From Alisma plantago-aquatica (Eukaryota; Streptophyta; Magnoliopsida; Alismatales; Alismataceae), in the NCBI GenBank assembly GCA_963693085.1, contig OY856409.1, forward strand, positions 507,213,803 through 507,277,802: a DNA stretch of 64,000 nt. The letters run 5' to 3'. Below are positions 59,601 to 64,000 of this stretch, piece after piece. Each line of letters opens with the position of its first letter. The stretch's first letter is position 1. The position numbers and the translations under genes were made by a program. The notes beneath the pieces were generated by a model, which was not told where the DNA came from, did not search any database, and worked only from the letters and a program-made list of their open reading frames with translations.

Positions 59601-60434
59601 GAAAGCTAATGGAAGTCTTTACAAAGAAATAATTAACATATTTTCTAAAAACTACTACATTTATCTACTTAAGACATATGCATACTATCAAACAACACAC
59701 ATATATATTTTCCTAAACAACTACTTATACATAATTATTTTTACAAATTTGGAAAGAGATAATACTTCATGTAATTATGTGCACTTAAAATAAAGACTCT
59801 AGCCCACCCACCAAAAAGTTTAGAGCGGGATCAATATTAATTTTGTGAATCAGGTTGTTGATGGTTCAAGTACAATTTGGCTAATTTCTTAACCCTACCC
59901 GTAAGAAAGACACATTCTATAAAAATGGTTAAATTACAATTTAGCAAAGGTGAAAATTTGATAACTAAATTTTTGATGTAACTAGATGTGGCATTATCAA
60001 CCATTAAAATGTAATATCAACCTATGTCATGAATTTATATATATTAATATTTAAAACTTCATTTTATAATTAATTTATTTGAATGTAATAATAGTTATAA
60101 TTTGTATATTAGACTTTGAATTATTGAAATAATATCTAATATAAATTCACTCAAAATAGTTTTCCTCATGTGTGTATTCAGATATATGAATGTGTTCTCC
60201 ATTTTAGATAAGGGAGGAAACCATTTATCTATGAGACTTAGATATATGGATGTAATAGAATTGAGATTGCATTCCTTGTTGTCTCACATCCAATATTCCA
60301 TTCACTATTTTTTTGTTGATCTCCCATTCACTGAACCTAATATTGCCTTTGAGGAAGTGTGTGAATCCCTTAATTTTTGTAAGTGGAGATTTCGGATATC
60401 AAAATTCATTTCCAATGTCATTAGTGGTAGAGAG
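56651..60434. other. AT-rich sequence without recognised features
   Basis: About 3.8 kb of AT-rich DNA. Open frames are short (57553-57774, 58054-58314, 58772-58987, 60168-60551) and show no domain. A local duplication is visible at 57800-57990 (ATGTCTAAATACATCAATAA and TTGGCTAGTGATATAC each twice). The interval may be an old retroelement interior or ordinary intergenic DNA. Confidence 0.5.
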
Positions 60435-62165
60435 TGTTGGTATGTATGCGATAGAGCCAATCATATGATGACTGTAATGTCATATCTTATAAACAATTTG
60501 ATTATTAATAAAGGAAATCTTAATCGATATGTTTTTTCAATTATGAGATAATGATATAACACGATATATGTCTAAAGAATGATGTTACTTGATGATGTAT
60601 GTCTTTAGGTTGAGGACCTGAATAGTGAGATCATACAAATGACAAGGTTACATACAATATTGTTATGTCCTTAGTCAGATTTTATTGTACAAACTAATAT
60701 ACAATAATAACACATAAGCTAGAGTGTGTGTTGGTTGATGACAAAACGTGGCCTTGAGTAAGGGTTACCATAAAGGTGATGGGTGGATACATTGTGACAC
60801 ATGGGGAATGGTTGTGAGTGATGTACATGTGATTTGTCCCTTGTACTGGAGTTGATATCCATGCCACTTGATAAGAGAAACTAAAAAGTGTATGTCCATA
60901 CTCATGTGAATCAATATGTATGATATGTGAGCTCACACGTATCTCAAATAGTCCTCTCGAGTTTAAGGAGCATGGATTGAATGTTGAAGAGGATGATGAT
61001 TCCATGCCTCAAGTTCAATCTGGATCTCAAAGATAAAGGAACTATACGATCAATATAACACTAATCATAGATTGTAGGTTGAAGTTGTTCTCCAACTTTC
61101 CAAATACTTTGGTAGCAATGATGTGTTTCTAGATACCACTTATTGTTTGTGATGTCATAAATTAGTTATGCACATTTACTGCCAACTTAACTTGGGAACT
61201 GTAGGGTCACACACATAGGATACACCTAGAAAAGGAATTTACTCATGAATGATGTTTAACTTGATTACCAAAGTGTTTAGGTATTCAATTGAAACAAGAT
61301 TTGCTGTCAAAATCTGAAATGACTAGTTTAAAAAGTGAAACGATTGGTTTAGAAGTATGACCTGACGAGTTTAGGTTGTGAACTGATCAGTTGGAGGATC
61401 AGTAAGATTAGATAAAGAATTGATGATGATGTCATTTTGTGCATTAGATAAATGCTTAAAGCCAATGTGGTTGCAAATAGGAAACATAGTGAACCAATCG
61501 ATTCAAGTGTCAAACCAATCGTGTCACATGTGAACTGACCAGTTCAATGGTGAACTGACCGGTTCATGGTTTGTAGGTTCTGGAAAGTTCATGAAATTTT
61601 GACTCTTCAACTCCCAATTTATCTGGAAACCCTAACCCAAGCCCTCCTATATATATAGGGAGGTAGTCAGGGGTTTCAGAAGACACAACAATAAGTTCTG
61701 AAATTGTTGTCATCTCAAAATTGTGGTAATGTGAGAACCTTAGCAAGCTTAACTCATAAAAGGGAGAGATAGCAAGGGAGAGACAATAAGGGAGAGCAGT
61801 CAAAGCTAGCACATTGACTCAAAGGAACAAATCCTTTCTGTCAGTTTTAAAATAATGACAAGAGTTCCCTATGGTCCGCGTAGACTATGTAGACGTGTGG
61901 AAGCCTTTTCCTCTGGCAAGGAGGACGTTGTCAATGGTTGTCTATGGTGCAACACCAGGAGGATGCTGCTAACAACTATTCATGTGATTCTTGACAAAGA
62001 AGCATACCACTATAAGGATTAGTCATTGGACTTGCTTCATATCCAGGTATATGCCTTCCAACCTTCCTTTCCAATCTGTAATTGTTGATGCAATCTATTG
62101 TTCAAGGGGAATATGGAAAGATATTTTTTATCCTACTGCCATCTCTGTCCCTATATTTTCCTACA
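60435..62165 (+). repeat. Family C LTR-like repeat, plus-strand copy
   Basis: Runs from TGTTGGTATGTATG to TTTTCCTACA and aligns to 7056-9093 along most of its length, somewhat shorter through deletions. Shared landmarks are CCAATCATATGATGA near the start, GTTGGTTGATGACAAAA near 60730, CTGACCGGTTCA-type motifs at 61500-61570 and the TATA-like CCTATATATATAGG near 61650. The ORF 60168-60551 runs across the left boundary and is therefore unlikely to be a gene. Confidence 0.6.
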
Positions 62166-62492
62166 GTGCTATTATAGCTATGCCAATTTACTATGTTTTG
62201 GGATTTAAACGATATGATCGAATTTTTTTATCATTTATTTATTAGATGTGATGTGAATATTCAAATGACTAATGTGCTTATCCAATGAAATACCAAATAA
62301 GATCTTATATATAAAATATGATATGTATGATTTGTATGAGTTACCCAAAATTATTTTAATGGTGGATGTTAGTGTGGTTATGGCCAATACCCCTTGGATA
62401 TTTGTGCATAGTTGAATGGCTTTTATTCCTACATTTTTAAATTCAGTTTGCATACTAGGCTACTCTCTCTTTTTCTATATGTATGTTAATGT
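62166..62492. other. Spacer between two inverted family C repeats
   Basis: 327 bases of AT-rich sequence. I see no motif or convincing ORF in it. Confidence 0.4.
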
Positions 62493-64000
62493 TGTTGGGA
62501 AATTGGGGCAACAGATAAGGTAGTAGAAACAAATATTTGATGTCTAATTCCCAAACTAGAAGATCACATCAACAACAATGTATCTAGGAATGAAGGTAGC
62601 CATACATATACCTACTCCTAGAGAAAGTCAACAACAACTATTGCATGGTGATGTGCACTCTTCTTGACGCACATGAACAACTGACAACGAACCCCTGGTG
62701 TAGCACCACAGACAAATGTGGTTGTTTTCCTCCTCGTGTGGTGGTAGTAGTCTTCATGCCTCTACATAGTTCACTAGGACCACTTGGAACTCCACGTTGC
62801 GCTACTAGATCCAACGGGAAGGAGTTGTCCCTTCAAACATCAACCAACTAGGGCTGATGTGATCTATCGTGTTATCCCCCCCATACCCCCCTTTTATGGG
62901 TAGGACTTGCTCGGGGTCTCTAGTGACCACATTTAGAGAGGACAACACTTGTTAGAGAGTACTATTGTGTTTCTAAAAGCCTTTAATACCCCTCTATTTA
63001 TAGTAGGTCTAGGGTTAGGGTCTCCAGATCAACTCGGAGTCTAAGATATGGATTCTCATGAATTTTCTAGGAAGTTACAACTCATCAAACAAAGAATCAG
63101 TTCACATGTGAAATGATCGATTCAACACTTGAACTAGTTGCTTCACTTGCTTTTAAATCACATTGGCTTTCAATATTCGATTAATGCACAACATGATGTC
63201 AACATCAATCCTTGATCCAATCGTAGTGATCCTTGAACCAGGTGATTCACAAGTTGAACCGGTCATTTTAGACTTTGAACCGGCCGGTTCACTAACGGAA
63301 TTGGTCGACTCATGTCCTAGTTCTTACAACATTGTTCAAATTTACCTAACATTTGAATTCATCGGTTCAGCACTTAATAGTCAGTTCATAGTCCTGTCAA
63401 TTAATTTTCTTCCATTGTTGTTTAAGTTGAATACCTAAACACTTAGGTAATCAAGTTAAACCATATTCATGAGTAAACTCAATTTCTAGGTGTATCCTAT
63501 GTGTGTGACCCTATAGGTCCCATGTTATGCTGTAAGTGATGGTCCATAACTAATTTATAACATCACAAGAAATGTGTGATATCTAGAAACACATCATTGT
63601 TACCCAAGTAACTGGAAAGCTGGAGAACAACAACTACAATCTATGATCAATGTTACTGTGATCGTATAGCTACTTTGTCTCTAATATTTATATTGAACTC
63701 GAGGCAAGGAATCTTCATCCTCTTCAATGTTCAATCCACGTTCCTTGAACTAGAGTAGAATATAAAGATGCATGTGAGCTCACATATCATATATTGAGTC
63801 ACAAGAGTATGACCATACATTTCTCAGTCTCACTTATCAAGTGGAAAGAATATCAAATTCCTATAGGAGGGACAAGTCCCATCTACATAACTCACACTCA
63901 ATCCCCATGTGTCACAATGCACATGAGAATCACCTTTGTGACAACCCTTATTCAGAGGCACATTGGTTAGTGTCAAAATACATTGGACAACATGTGAATA
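62493..64000 (-). repeat. Family C LTR-like repeat, minus-strand copy, cut by window end
   Basis: Starts TGTTGGGAAATTGGGG, the complement of the family's CCCTATTTCCCTACA end, and continues in inverted sense through the TATA region (near 62990), the ACCGGTTCA-type motifs (63080-63400) and AGGAGGGACAAG, to the window edge, which corresponds to about 7550 in the complete copy. The ORF 63163-63438 lies inside this repeat and its motif (repeated GSLTELV-like text) comes from the ACCGGTTCA repeats; it is not called. Confidence 0.6.

Noticed and set aside
60168..60551. 127-codon plus-strand ORF
   Set aside because: It crosses the boundary of a family C repeat and has no recognisable domain, so a chance frame is more likely.
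1..64000. Ordinary host protein-coding or tRNA genes
   Set aside because: I looked for conserved motifs on both strands and found only transposon proteins. A tRNA scan and transcript mapping would be the deciding tests.

Overview
This window looks like heterochromatic, repeat-packed DNA from a flowering plant nuclear genome. I see no ordinary host gene. The evidence for a plant is a CACTA (En/Spm) DNA transposon with TNP2-type transposase, several Ty3/gypsy-type LTR elements whose primer binding sites resemble initiator tRNA-Met (TGGTATCAGAGC), two Cassandra-like TRIM elements with 5S rRNA-like sequence in their LTRs, and a plant L1-type LINE. The species cannot be named from the sequence.

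Layout, outermost (oldest) to innermost (youngest). (A) A decayed Ty3/gypsy element: 5' LTR 1-3239, gag/protease/RT/RNase H remnants 3302-7055 full of stops, and a matching second LTR at 51551-54775. Its pol is split by a Cassandra element (5670-6425) and followed by a 2 kb LTR-like repeat of family C (7056-9093). (B) A LARD-like non-autonomous LTR element: LTRs of about 3.26 kb (9187-11450 plus 40009-41014, and 45257-48517), a non-coding internal region 41015-45256, then a second partial internal copy 48518-51549 that runs into LTR A. (LINE) An L1-type LINE on the minus strand sits in the first B LTR (about 40008 down to 11451), with ORF1 (DUF4283-like plus CCHC) and ORF2 (endonuclease, RT, zf-RVT). 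(D) An LTR element with 5.4 kb LTRs and a gag-only internal region (13145-36661) interrupts the LINE's RT and is flanked by a perfect 5-bp duplication CAAAG. (E) A 10,979-bp CACTA transposon (23189-34167) sits in the second D LTR with a 3-bp duplication CAT. Each insertion cuts the one before it, so the relative order is readable: A, then B, then LINE, then D, then E.

CACTA element E is the most informative unit. It has CACTACTACA termini, subterminal GGCGTCGGTT/AACCGACGCC repeats, a GC-rich 5' leader exon, and a leader intron of about 2.9 kb filled with five 449-bp tandem repeats, each carrying a palindrome of about 190 bp. The TNP2 transposase reading frame (26932-29801) is broken by one TGA and one frameshift. 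A second gene (29959-33371) can be spliced from 13 exons into an uninterrupted 770-codon frame; it joins a Transposase_24-like region to a C-terminal ULP1-type cysteine protease.

The right end (54776-64000) is older debris: a truncated Cassandra on the minus strand, a probable LINE or SINE tail, one partial and two more family C repeats (two in inverted orientation at 60435-62165 and 62493-64000), and about 3.8 kb of AT-rich sequence in which I recognise nothing.
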